Positions 35,385 to 43,492 of a stretch of DNA of 64,000 nt are shown here, in pieces (the first letter of the stretch is position 1; each line of letters opens with the position of its first letter). The position numbers and the translations under genes were made by a program. This stretch comes from Sterolibacterium sp964500605 (GTDB lineage: Bacteria > Pseudomonadota > Gammaproteobacteria > Burkholderiales > Rhodocyclaceae), in contig CAZCOS010000004.1 in NCBI GenBank assembly GCA_964500605.1, positions 1 to 64,000 of the forward strand. The letters run 5' to 3'. The notes below the pieces were generated by a model. That model saw nothing but the letters and a program-made list of their open reading frames with translations. It searched no databases and had not been told where the DNA came from.

Positions 35385-35401
35385 ATGGGACTTCAGTCGA
35401 T

Positions 35402-35731
35402 TTATCCAAGCGTGACCGACGTTCCGGATTGTTCACTCATGCAACGCGACAATACTGAAAGCAATTCCGCCCCATCACGCGTACCAAGCCATCGCCCGGG
35501 CCGCGCCGGATCAGGGCTGAAATGAAATCCGCCCGATCTGGCCGCCACCCAGATTTCCTGTGCAGCGGTGTGCCGATTGATGACAATTTTTCCTCCTGTG
35601 CCCATGAATTCGATTTCCATGATTCCGCCTGACATCAGTTCATAATCGACATCCAGACCACACTGCTCCAAGGCCTGTTCGATACGGGCCATCATGGCAT
35701 CCGCCAGCTTGTTAAATTCACGTTCTTCCAT
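35402..35731 (-). CDS. cyaY: Iron-sulfur cluster assembly protein CyaY (frataxin)
   Basis: 109 residues from the ATG at 35731 (MEEREFNKLADAMMARIEQAL). ATGs at 35755 and 35770 extend the frame but add residues not typical of CyaY. The acidic first helix, the GGIMEIEF strand, KIVINRHTAAQEIWVAARSGGFHF and the C-terminal helix match bacterial frataxin. It binds iron and modulates IscS/IscU activity. It diverges from lptM across only 22 bp, and cyaY / lptM-lysA is a conserved arrangement. Confidence 0.93.
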   Translation of the reverse strand: MEEREFNKLADAMMARIEQALEQCGLDVDYELMSGGIMEIEFMGTGGKIVINRHTAAQEIWVAARSGGFHFSPDPARPGRWLGTRDGAELLSVLSRCMSEQSGTSVTLG

Positions 35732-35753
35732 TTCGATCGCCTTTATCTCATCC

Positions 35754-36044
35754 ATGCGACATTCACTCATCCGGACACGCGGCTTGTCCGCACTCTTCTG
35801 CAGGCTGACCTTGCTAACCACACTGACTGCATTGACTGCATTGACCAGTCTGACCGCTTGTGGAACCAAAACGCCGCTCATACTGCCCTCCGGCCCGGCC
35901 ACTCCGCCCTTGCTGGACACTCTCCGGACCACGGTTCAACCTCAAACGAACAATCCGAACAATCCGGCCCCAGCCCAATCAATCACTCCGGTCGTCCCAA
36001 GCTCCCCCGAAGCCAAGGATGATAGCAGGACCAACGAACACTGA
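35754..36044 (+). CDS. lptM: Small lipoprotein LptM (YifL-like)
   Basis: 96 residues. The N-terminus is basic (MRHSLIRTRG), followed by a repetitive hydrophobic core (LTLLTTLTALTALTSLTAC) ending in a lipobox. After the lipidated Cys comes GTKTPLILPSG, matching the G-x-K-x-PL motif of LptM, which aids LptD disulfide maturation. The rest is a Pro/Gln/Asn-rich disordered tail. The position between cyaY and lysA is the family's usual place. The signal peptide is encoded by imperfect tandem repeats of CTGACTGCATT-like units. The start is not backed by a clear Shine-Dalgarno. Confidence 0.78.
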   Translation: MRHSLIRTRGLSALFCRLTLLTTLTALTALTSLTACGTKTPLILPSGPATPPLLDTLRTTVQPQTNNPNNPAPAQSITPVVPSSPEAKDDSRTNEH

Positions 36045-36048
36045 AATC

Positions 36049-37374
36049 ATGAAAACCATGCCCCTTGCCCACCTTTCTCATCTGTCTTATTCGTCCAAAG
36101 GCCTGAACATTGAATCCGTCGCGCTGAAAGACATTGCCGACCGTTTTGGAACGCCTTGCTATATCTATTCACGCTCCGCACTGGTCAACGCTTATGAAAG
36201 CTACCGCCAAGCCCTGCAACCTCACCGCGACACGCTGATCTGCTACGCCGTCAAAGCCAACTCCAGCCTGGCCATCCTCAACCTGTTCGCACAACTGGGA
36301 GCAGGTTTCGACATTGTCTCGGGCGGCGAACTCGAACGGGTACTGGCCGCAGGTGGCGATCCGGCCAAAATCGTCTTTTCCGGTGTAGGCAAAACTCGCT
36401 CGGAAATTGAACTAGCCCTGCGAAAAGGCATTCACTGCTTCAATGTCGAATCGGCCAGCGAATTGCTGCGCCTCAACGACATTGCAGGGCTGCTCAATCT
36501 CAAAGCCCCCGTTTCGTTGCGGGTCAATCCGGATGTTGACCCCAAAACACATCCCTACATCTCGACGGGGCTCAAGAACAACAAATTCGGCGTTCCTTTC
36601 GAGGAGGCCCTGCCGCTTTACCGTCAGGGTGCTGCCCTTCCCAATCTGAAATTGATCGGCATCGACTGTCACATCGGCTCACAACTACTCGATCCGGCCC
36701 CGGCGGCCGAGGCGGCTCGGAAAATCATCGAGCTGGTCGACCAACTCGCCACCGAAGGCATCGTGCTGCAACATATCGACCTGGGCGGCGGGATGGGCAT
36801 CACCTACCACCACACCCCGACCAACCCTGTGAATGGCGAAAGTCGTGAAGGTAAAGAAGCTGCCGAAAAAGGCCCGACACCGACGGACTACTACAAGGAC
36901 ATTCTCGACCTGCTCAAAGGTCGCTCCGAAAAGCTCATCGTCGAACCAGGCCGCTCGCTGGTCGGCAATGCCGGCGTGCTGCTGACCCGTGTGGAAGTGC
37001 TCAAGCACGGGGCCTCGCACCACTTTGCCATCGTCGATGCGGCCATGAACGACCTGATGCGCCCGGCCCTCTACGATGCCTGGCACGACATCCTGCCCGT
37101 CGTGCCGCGCAACGATACCGAGGCACATCGCTATGAGATCGTCGGCCCCGTCTGCGAAAGCGGCGATTTCCTCGGGCACGAACGGCAGCTTGCCCTGCGC
37201 GAAGGCGACCTGCTGGCCATCCTTTCAGCGGGAGCCTATGGCATGGCCATGAGCTCAAATTACAACACCCGCCCCCGCGCGGCCGAAGTCATGGTGGATG
37301 GCGATCAAATCCACCTCATCCGCAAGCGCGAAGAAATCGCACAACTTTACGCCAACGAAAATCTGCTGCCGTAA
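36049..37374 (+). CDS. lysA: Diaminopimelate decarboxylase
   Basis: 441 residues from the ATG at 36049, 4 bp after the lptM stop. It is a PLP enzyme of the alanine-racemase-like fold. Lys69 in CYAVKANSS forms the Schiff base; HIGSQL, LGGGMGITY, VEPGRSLVGNAG and the partner-chain Cys in VCESGDFLG are present. It makes L-lysine from meso-DAP. The core is interrupted by a Glu/Lys-rich insertion (NPVNGESREGKEAAEKGP) after the GGGMGI motif, probably a surface loop. Confidence 0.96.
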   Translation: MKTMPLAHLSHLSYSSKGLNIESVALKDIADRFGTPCYIYSRSALVNAYESYRQALQPHRDTLICYAVKANSSLAILNLFAQLGAGFDIVSGGELERVLAAGGDPAKIVFSGVGKTRSEIELALRKGIHCFNVESASELLRLNDIAGLLNLKAPVSLRVNPDVDPKTHPYISTGLKNNKFGVPFEEALPLYRQGAALPNLKLIGIDCHIGSQLLDPAPAAEAARKIIELVDQLATEGIVLQHIDLGGGMGITYHHTPTNPVNGESREGKEAAEKGPTPTDYYKDILDLLKGRSEKLIVEPGRSLVGNAGVLLTRVEVLKHGASHHFAIVDAAMNDLMRPALYDAWHDILPVVPRNDTEAHRYEIVGPVCESGDFLGHERQLALREGDLLAILSAGAYGMAMSSNYNTRPRAAEVMVDGDQIHLIRKREEIAQLYANENLLP

Positions 37375-37438
37375 AACCGGAGCCGAAGCGTGGCCATCCA
37401 GGCCACGCCGACCATTCCTGCCATTCCGGCCACCCTTT

Positions 37439-37942
37439 TCAGTGCATTCCGTGCCCGGCATGGGCATGAGGCACAGCGGTGCTCGATGTGCCAGCCTTCC
37501 CGGTTCCGGCCCCGGTCAGATCACGCACCAAGGCCGTCACCGTCAGGCTCGAACCACGTCCCGCCTTGTCCCTAAATTGCAGGCTAAGAGGCACACGCTC
37601 ACCCGGCCGAAGCGGCTGACGCAAGCCGGTGAGCATGATGTGATAGCTTCCCGGACGTAGAACAACCGTCTTCCCAGCGGGCAAGGCCAGCTGATCCAGA
37701 TTTCGCATCCGCATCACGCCGCCGTCCATGACCATTTCGTGCAGCGTCACCGCTTGCGCCAGAGGGCTAGCTGCACCCACCAGCGCGCTACCTTCAAAAG
37801 CCTGCAAGGTGACATAAGCCGCGGAAGCATTCTGCCCAGCCACAGTTTCCCTTACCCAGGCTTCTGAAACCTGCACATCTCCTGCCCGTGCAGCGAAACT
37901 GCACATCAGCAAAAGACACGTCATCAAGAATTTCCCACCCAT
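37439..37942 (-). CDS. Periplasmic copper chaperone PCu(A)C
   Basis: 167 residues from the ATG at 37942 (MGGKFLMTCLLLMCSFAARAGD, a signal peptide), chosen over upstream in-frame starts that would overlap parC. The copper site is the H-E-M ... M-R-M ... H-I-M pattern (about residues 68-107) of the PCuAC family. The C-terminus is His-rich (PHAHAGHGMH). These proteins deliver Cu(I) to cytochrome oxidase. Another copper function in the window is the cus efflux locus at 49.7-58 kb, but the two are not linked. Confidence 0.88.
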   Translation of the reverse strand: MGGKFLMTCLLLMCSFAARAGDVQVSEAWVRETVAGQNASAAYVTLQAFEGSALVGAASPLAQAVTLHEMVMDGGVMRMRNLDQLALPAGKTVVLRPGSYHIMLTGLRQPLRPGERVPLSLQFRDKAGRGSSLTVTALVRDLTGAGTGKAGTSSTAVPHAHAGHGMH

Positions 37943-38063
37943 CCACCTCTCCCGCACGCACCGATCGACGCAACGACTGATCAGGCCGAAAACCCGCCAG
38001 ACTGCTAGACTTCTGCCCTTTCCACATCCTCGAATCATAACGCCTTCGTCTGGCCCGAACCCG

Positions 38064-40430
38064 ATGAATAACGACACGCCCGACCTTTTTGACGCTCTGG
38101 ACAAACCTGCACAAGGTACATCCCTTCCGCCCCCACCCACCGCACCCGAAACAATAGAACCTCTCGGAGAAGACACAGCCCCACTCGATCTCTTTGCCGA
38201 ACGCGCCTATCTGGCTTATGCCATGTCGGTCGTCCGAAGCCGCGCCCTGCCTCAGGTTGAAGACGGCCAGAAGCCCGTGCAACGGCGCATCCTCTACGCC
38301 ATGCACGAAATGCGGCTCAATGCCACGGCCAAGCACGTCAAATCGGCCCGCGTCGTCGGGGATGTTCTGGGTAAGCTGCACCCACATGGCGATTTATCCG
38401 TATACGACGCCATGGTACGCATCGCCCAGGATTTCAGTCTCCGTTATCCACTGGCGGATGGTCAGGGTAACTTCGGTTCTCGCGACGGGGACGGTGCAGC
38501 GGCCATGCGCTACACCGAAATTCGCCTGACTCCCATTGCCGAGCTGTTGCTGGGTGAACTGGGACAAGGCACGGTCGATTTCCGTCCTAACTATGACGGC
38601 AGCTTTGAAGAACCCGTCCTTCTTCCCGCGCGCCTGCCCTTTACGCTCCTCAACGGTGCTTCCGGCATCGCCGTCGGCATGGCCACGGAAATTCCACCAC
38701 ATAACCTCAACGAAATCGCCCGTGCCACCATTCACCTGATCCGCAACCCGCAGGCCAACACCGACGAGCTCATGCAACACATCCAGGGCCCGGATTTTCC
38801 AGGTGGTGGTCAGATCATCTCCAACCCACAAATCTTGCGCGACGCCTATGAAACGGGGCGTGGCAGCCTGCGCCTGCGAGCTCGCTGGCAAGTCGAGGAA
38901 ATGGCACGGGGCCAATGGCGCGTCATCGTCAATGAATTGCCACACAATGTTTCCGTCGCACAAGTCATGGCGGAAATCGAATTACTCACCAATCCCCAGC
39001 CCCGCGCCGGCAAGAAGGACATCTCGCAGGAGCAAAAAAACCTCAAAGCCGCCGTGCTGGCCATGCTTGATGTTGCACGGGACGAATCCAGCGAGGCCCA
39101 GGCCGTCCGACTCATCCTGGAACCCCGCTCTTCGCGCACTCCCGTTGCCGATTTCATGGCAGTGCTGCTCGCCAACACCTCGCTGGAAACCTCGGCCCAG
39201 ATCAATCTGACCATGATGGGGCGCGATGGCAATCCCCAGCAGAAAAGTCTGCGCCAGGTCCTCGTCGAATGGGTGGATTTTCGTTACCTCACCGTCGAAC
39301 GGCGAACCCGCTTCCGCCTCGACGAAGTCGATCGTCGCATCCACATCCTTCAGGGCCGGATGATCGTCTTTTTGCGAATCGACGAAGTCATCCGCGTCAT
39401 CCGCGAATCGGACGAACCCAAGCAAGACCTCATCCGCACCTTCAACCTGACTGAAATTCAGGCCGAGGACATCCTCGAAATCCGTCTGCGCCAACTCGCC
39501 CGGCTCGAAGGTATCCGGATCGAAAAGGAATTGGGCGAGCTCTATCTCGAACGCAATACCTTGCAAAATCTGCTCGACAATCGAAACGCCATGACACGCA
39601 CGATCATCAAGGAAATCGAAACCGATGCTGCCAAATACGGCGATGCCCGCCGCACCTTGGTTCAGGCAGATGTCGCAACCAATGCCGGGCGTGGCGACCT
39701 GAAAACCAGCATTCCCGACGAAGCGGTCACCATCATCCTTTCCAAGGCCGGCTGGCTACGCGCTCGGCAGGGCCACGGGATCGACCAGGACAGCATCCAC
39801 TACAAAACGGGCGACGAAGGCTTCGCCGTCATCGAAACGCGCACAACCTGGCCGCTCATCATTCTCGATACCCAGGGTCGCGCCTATACCATTCCGGTTT
39901 CCGCCATTCCCGGCGGCAAAGGCGACGGCGTCCCGCTGGCCACCTTGATCGATCTTCAAGCCGGTGCAAAACGTGCACAAGCCCTTTCCGCCGCACCGGA
40001 CACACAGTTCCTTTTTGCCAATACCGGAGGTTACGGCTTCATTGCCAGCGTGGCCGATCTGAGTAGCCGCATCAAGGCGGGCAAGGCGTTCATGAGCCTG
40101 GAAGAAAGCGAAACGCCGCTTACACCGATTCGCTTACCTTCCAGCGAAGCCACACACATCTGGGCCGCCAGCAGCAGCGGCCGTCTTTTGGCCTTTGAAA
40201 GCAGGGAAATGAAAGTCCTGGCCAAGGGGCGCGGAGTCATGCTGCAAAGCCAGGAAAACGGCCACAAGCTGGTGTCCTTCGGCTTTTGCAATGGTTCGAG
40301 CCTCACGCTGAACTGCCGGGAACGCAACAAAACAGCAGCACTCACGCTTTCCGGTGAAAACCTGGCCCGTCATCTAGGGCCTCGTGGCCGCAAGGGTGCG
40401 CTGCTTCCTGGCAAGAAACTGCCCGTCTGA
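38064..40430 (+). CDS. parC: DNA topoisomerase IV subunit A
   Basis: 788 residues. Catalytic Tyr150 is in AAAMRYTEIRL. The helix-turn-helix and tower domains lie in the middle, and the C-terminal ~300 residues form an incomplete beta-pinwheel (shorter than in GyrA, no GyrA box), supporting ParC over GyrA. The quinolone-region helix reads KLHPHGDLSVYDAM, with Leu111 where E. coli ParC has Ser80 and Asp115 in place of Glu84. The N-terminal 40 residues are a Pro/Asp-rich extension. parE is not in the window. Confidence 0.93.
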   Translation: MNNDTPDLFDALDKPAQGTSLPPPPTAPETIEPLGEDTAPLDLFAERAYLAYAMSVVRSRALPQVEDGQKPVQRRILYAMHEMRLNATAKHVKSARVVGDVLGKLHPHGDLSVYDAMVRIAQDFSLRYPLADGQGNFGSRDGDGAAAMRYTEIRLTPIAELLLGELGQGTVDFRPNYDGSFEEPVLLPARLPFTLLNGASGIAVGMATEIPPHNLNEIARATIHLIRNPQANTDELMQHIQGPDFPGGGQIISNPQILRDAYETGRGSLRLRARWQVEEMARGQWRVIVNELPHNVSVAQVMAEIELLTNPQPRAGKKDISQEQKNLKAAVLAMLDVARDESSEAQAVRLILEPRSSRTPVADFMAVLLANTSLETSAQINLTMMGRDGNPQQKSLRQVLVEWVDFRYLTVERRTRFRLDEVDRRIHILQGRMIVFLRIDEVIRVIRESDEPKQDLIRTFNLTEIQAEDILEIRLRQLARLEGIRIEKELGELYLERNTLQNLLDNRNAMTRTIIKEIETDAAKYGDARRTLVQADVATNAGRGDLKTSIPDEAVTIILSKAGWLRARQGHGIDQDSIHYKTGDEGFAVIETRTTWPLIILDTQGRAYTIPVSAIPGGKGDGVPLATLIDLQAGAKRAQALSAAPDTQFLFANTGGYGFIASVADLSSRIKAGKAFMSLEESETPLTPIRLPSSEATHIWAASSSGRLLAFESREMKVLAKGRGVMLQSQENGHKLVSFGFCNGSSLTLNCRERNKTAALTLSGENLARHLGPRGRKGALLPGKKLPV

Positions 40431-40434
40431 AAAC

Positions 40435-41205
40435 TCAGTCCGCCCCGATCACGCCAGCCTGATTGACCGCCCGATTACCCTGCCCCGCAGTCACGGCGGT
40501 TGTGTCGCTGGTATTGGCGTCGATATGAGTATTTCCCTTGATCTGCACACCGCTGCCACTTGCGGAAGCCCCCTTGCGGCCGGACGTTCCTCGCCCACCT
40601 TCCGACATCGACGAAATCCTGGGGGCCGTATCCGCATTCGCCACATAGGCACGCTCGCCCTCCGAGACAATGTGACTACCGCTCTTGTTGTCGAGCGAAA
40701 TTTCGCCATGCACGACAGCCACATGCAAACCGTTATCAATGGCCGCCGTATACTCCGTTCCACGAATACCGATCGTCGCCGAAGGCGTCGTGACAGCATA
40801 GCTGCTGCGACGCAGCTTCCCGATCATGCCACTGATAGTACGAAAACCACCCTTGAGGAGACTGAAAAACCCAGTCTCACTCCCATCCGGCTTGCCATTC
40901 GGAGCAAGAACAAAGGAATACTCATCGATGCGAAAGTGCGTCTCAGGCCGCAGCGAAACCTGGGAGCCATCGGTGAAACGGATATCTGCGCGGCTCTCCT
41001 TTCCGGTAAATACCGTCTCTCCGGAATAAAGCAGCGCACCTTTTTGCAAGGCACGAGAATGACCATCCGTAGAAATCGCACTCAACTGGCCCGCCATGCT
41101 GACAATCACACCCGCATGCCCCGCAGCCCAAGCTGTTTGCGCCACGAAGAAAAAGGCACAACAAAACAGGAAGAAATTACGTTTGAAAAAGGTCGTCGGG
41201 ATCAT
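40435..41205 (-). CDS. FecR-domain periplasmic protein
   Basis: 256 residues. A signal peptide ends near TAWAAGH (about 27). The FecR domain covers about 60-170 (GETVFTGKESRADIRFTDGSQVSLRPETHFRI, then GIRGTEY). The C-terminal part is Gly/Ser/Asn/Thr-rich and disordered. There is no neighbouring FecI sigma factor or TonB receptor, so it is not a classical FecIR pair. Free-standing FecR-domain proteins are often secreted or linked to large surface proteins, but the role is unknown. It converges on parC with 4 bp between the genes. Confidence 0.85.
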   Translation of the reverse strand: MIPTTFFKRNFFLFCCAFFFVAQTAWAAGHAGVIVSMAGQLSAISTDGHSRALQKGALLYSGETVFTGKESRADIRFTDGSQVSLRPETHFRIDEYSFVLAPNGKPDGSETGFFSLLKGGFRTISGMIGKLRRSSYAVTTPSATIGIRGTEYTAAIDNGLHVAVVHGEISLDNKSGSHIVSEGERAYVANADTAPRISSMSEGGRGTSGRKGASASGSGVQIKGNTHIDANTSDTTAVTAGQGNRAVNQAGVIGAD

Positions 41206-41315
41206 GGCAGCGGTACGGCTTTCAAAATGACGGAAAGGACATTCCGGGGCGGGTCAGAATCAGATCAAAACCAAACTCCTGAATGATTGTAACGCCGCAC
41301 TTGCGAGAAAAGATG

Positions 41316-41370
41316 ACCCAAGAGCTGAAATGACGACGGGGACCGAAGTCCCCGCCGGCTTTTCTTGGGT
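41316..41370 (-). terminator. Two-layer hairpin ending the ssrA transcript
   Basis: The outer stem 41363-41370 pairs with 41316-41323. It encloses a perfect 7-bp stem with a UUCG tetraloop on the minus strand (41337-41354), and a T-rich tail follows. It may instead be the 3' part of the mature coding piece. Confidence 0.6.
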
Positions 41371-41630
41371 GACAAGGCTCAAGCGGCCTCGGCATAGGCC
41401 TTAAGCGGCCAGTGCGAAACGCTCATCGTTGGCGTTTGTGGATTTGCGCGAATTACGTTCGTCGCCTTTCGGGTTGCCTGCTCACCTTCGCCCGCCCTGT
41501 CGAAGCCAATACACCCCCACCGAAGAACACATTTGCATCCGATGCTCTTGGGTGGAGGTGAGGGGAGTCGAACCCCTGTCCAGAACGCCTCCAGATTGCC
41601 GGAATTACAACCATGCGATGATTATGGGAG
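41345..41630 (-). ncRNA. ssrA: Transfer-messenger RNA, permuted two-piece type
   Basis: On the minus strand the acceptor part comes first: the T-arm (GGGG-TTCGACT-CCCC) and the 3' acceptor strand CACCTCC (41554-41560). A spacer of about 35 nt follows, then the 5' strand GGGGGTG (41512-41518) and the tRNA-like start TGGCTTCGAC. GGGGGTG and CACCTCC pair over seven positions (one G-U). The tag frame at 41433-41401 reads ANDERFALAA and then TAA. The acceptor-before-coding order defines a circularly permuted gene whose spacer is removed. The genome has ACCC rather than ACCA after the acceptor strand, so CCA would be added afterwards. Outer ends are approximate. The RNA rescues stalled ribosomes with SmpB. 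Confidence 0.9.
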
Positions 41631-41731
41631 CGCGTTCCGGAAATTTCAAGAGGCCAGGGCAAGTTCTTTCACATCTCCAAGACGGTCACGGTATCATGCC
41701 CGACTTTTCAAGCGATCTTCCTGCCCTCAAC

Positions 41732-41971
41732 ATGTCCAATTCCACTTTTGTACTCGCCACCCCAGACGAGAGTGCACACGTCGCCCTGTGCGATCTGCTC
41801 AAGCTGACCGGAATTGCTGATAGCGGGGGACAAGGAAAACAAATGGTGGCCGCCGGAGAAGTGAAGGTTGACGGGCAGATCGAGTTGCGAAAACGTGCCA
41901 AGATCCGGGCTGGGCAAATCGTCGAATGCTTCGGACAACGCATTACCATCCTGCCGGGCAAGGACGCGTAA
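41732..41971 (+). CDS. S4-domain RNA-binding protein (YbcJ-like)
   Basis: 79 residues. Nearly the whole protein is an S4 fold: HVALCDLLKLTGIADSGGQGK, then AAGEVKVDGQIELRKRAKIRAGQIV. It resembles E. coli YbcJ in length and sequence. The role is RNA binding, target unknown. An in-frame ATG at 41696 would add 12 residues. ylqF starts at the base directly after its stop, so the two ribosome-linked genes are cotranslated. Confidence 0.85.
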   Translation: MSNSTFVLATPDESAHVALCDLLKLTGIADSGGQGKQMVAAGEVKVDGQIELRKRAKIRAGQIVECFGQRITILPGKDA

Positions 41972-42889
41972 ATGGCCATTCAATGGTTTCCGGGGCACAT
42001 GACCCAGGCACGTCGCAAAGCGGCTGAAACGATGGCACAGACGGACGTCGTGATCGAGGTCGTCGATGCACGGATTCCGGAGGCAAGTTGCAATCCGATG
42101 ATTCACGAATTGCGCCGCCATCGCCAGCGACCCTGCCTCAAGCTCCTCAATAAAGCTGATCTGGCCGACCCCGTCGCGACACGCGCGTGGCTGGATTTCT
42201 TCAATGCACAGGAAGGCGTCAAAGCCGTCGCCATTTCCTGCAAGAAACCGGGAGAAGCAACGCGCGTTCCCTCCTTGTGTCAGGCTCTGGCTCCGCATCG
42301 CGACGACAATCTCAAACCTTTGCGCATGATGATCATGGGCATCCCCAATGTCGGAAAATCCACCCTACTCAACGCGCTGACCAAACGTCGTGTGGCGGCC
42401 GTCGGCGATGAACCGGCGGTAACCAAATCCCAGCAACGCATCGAATTGAGTCCACGGCAAGTCATCATCGACACGCCAGGCATGCTATGGCCAAAAATCG
42501 AGCATGAAACCGACGGACTGATGCTCGCTGCGAGTCATGCCGTGGGCCGAAACGCCGTCATCGACGAAGACGTGGCGGAATTTCTCGCTGGCATTCTGCT
42601 CGAGCGTTATCCGCAAGCTATCGCCACGCGTTACCGCATGGAAACCCAGGGAATGGACGCGGTCGACGTGGTCGAAGCCATCGCCCGGAAACGCGGCTGC
42701 GTCGTTCGTGGCCGGGCGGGTGAACTCGATCTTGAAAAAGCGGCAATGATTTTTCTAACGGACTACCGGGACGGCCTGCTGGGCCGGATCAGCCTAGAAA
42801 CCCCGGAAAGTCGTCGTTTGATGCTGGAGACGGACGCCGTCCGAAGGCAGGAACAAACCAGCGATCCCGAAATATCGGACGGAGATTGA
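41972..42889 (+). CDS. ylqF: Ribosome biogenesis GTPase YlqF (RbgA)
   Basis: 305 residues of the circularly permuted GTPase family. G4 (LNKADLAD, about 58) comes before G1 (GIPNVGKST, about 122) and G3 (DTPG, about 165). It begins MAIQWFPGHMTQARRK, the YlqF signature, and has a C-terminal helical RNA-binding part. In Bacillus RbgA acts in late 50S assembly. Confidence 0.94.
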   Translation: MAIQWFPGHMTQARRKAAETMAQTDVVIEVVDARIPEASCNPMIHELRRHRQRPCLKLLNKADLADPVATRAWLDFFNAQEGVKAVAISCKKPGEATRVPSLCQALAPHRDDNLKPLRMMIMGIPNVGKSTLLNALTKRRVAAVGDEPAVTKSQQRIELSPRQVIIDTPGMLWPKIEHETDGLMLAASHAVGRNAVIDEDVAEFLAGILLERYPQAIATRYRMETQGMDAVDVVEAIARKRGCVVRGRAGELDLEKAAMIFLTDYRDGLLGRISLETPESRRLMLETDAVRRQEQTSDPEISDGD

Positions 42890-42895
42890 GCGAAT

Positions 42896-43171
42896 TTATC
42901 GGGCAGCGGCCACTTCTGCAGGCGTTTTTGCATCAATATTCATGGCATGAACATCATCTCGCATCATCTCGCCCAAAGCAGCATAGACCATGCGATGACG
43001 TGCAACCGGCATTTTCCCTTCAAACTGCGCTGAAACGATACGCATGCTGAAGTGGCTGCCATCTTCACGAAAACCACCATGACCCAGGTGTTGATGGCTA
43101 TCATCCTGAATGTCCAGTGATTGGGGTTCGAGCACAGCAAGGCGGCTGCGCATGATGTCGATCTTGCTCAT
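42896..43171 (-). CDS. bolA: BolA family protein
   Basis: 91 residues from the ATG at 43171, with GGAG 8 nt upstream. Longer in-frame starts would run into yciI. The BolA fold motifs are DDSHQHLGHGG and RHRMVYAALGEMM, with conserved histidines for Fe-S sharing with monothiol glutaredoxin. It ends 6 bp from the convergent ylqF stop. yciB-yciI-bolA is a conserved order in Betaproteobacteria. Confidence 0.92.
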   Translation of the reverse strand: MSKIDIMRSRLAVLEPQSLDIQDDSHQHLGHGGFREDGSHFSMRIVSAQFEGKMPVARHRMVYAALGEMMRDDVHAMNIDAKTPAEVAAAR

Positions 43172-43188
43172 GATGATGACTCCAGGAA

Positions 43189-43491
43189 TTATTTCGGGAA
43201 AACCTGTTTGAACGGGCGCACCCAGTAGCTCTTGAAAACCCCGGATTGCACATAAGGATCCGCAGCGAGCCACGCCTGCGCCGAAGACTGAGAAGGGAAT
43301 TCGGCAACGATCAGGCTGCCTGAAAAACCCGCCGGGCCCGGGTCAGCAGCATCAATCGCAGGCATGGGCCCCGCAAGCAACAGACGCCCCTGGTCGTAAA
43401 GGGCTTGCAGGCGCGCCAGATGTTCTGCACGAACCGACAGGCGTTTTTCCAGGCTTTGTTCAACATCTTCACCGTAAAGTGCGTAGAGCAT
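43189..43491 (-). CDS. yciI: YciI family protein
   Basis: 100 residues from the ATG at 43491 (MLYALYGEDVEQSLEKRLSV). The dimeric alpha-beta barrel fold is supported by RAEHLARLQALYDQGRLLLAGP with its conserved His, and by the C-terminal FKSYWVRPFKQV. The enzymatic role is unknown for most members. It starts 1 bp after yciB ends and is cotranscribed with yciB and bolA. Confidence 0.9.
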   Translation of the reverse strand: MLYALYGEDVEQSLEKRLSVRAEHLARLQALYDQGRLLLAGPMPAIDAADPGPAGFSGSLIVAEFPSQSSAQAWLAADPYVQSGVFKSYWVRPFKQVFPK

Positions 43492-43492
43492 T

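Noticed and set aside
41429..41731. Long N-terminal extension of the S4-domain ORF on the plus strand
   Set aside because: The extension reads through the tmRNA gene on the other strand; the S4 protein begins at 41732 (or 41696).
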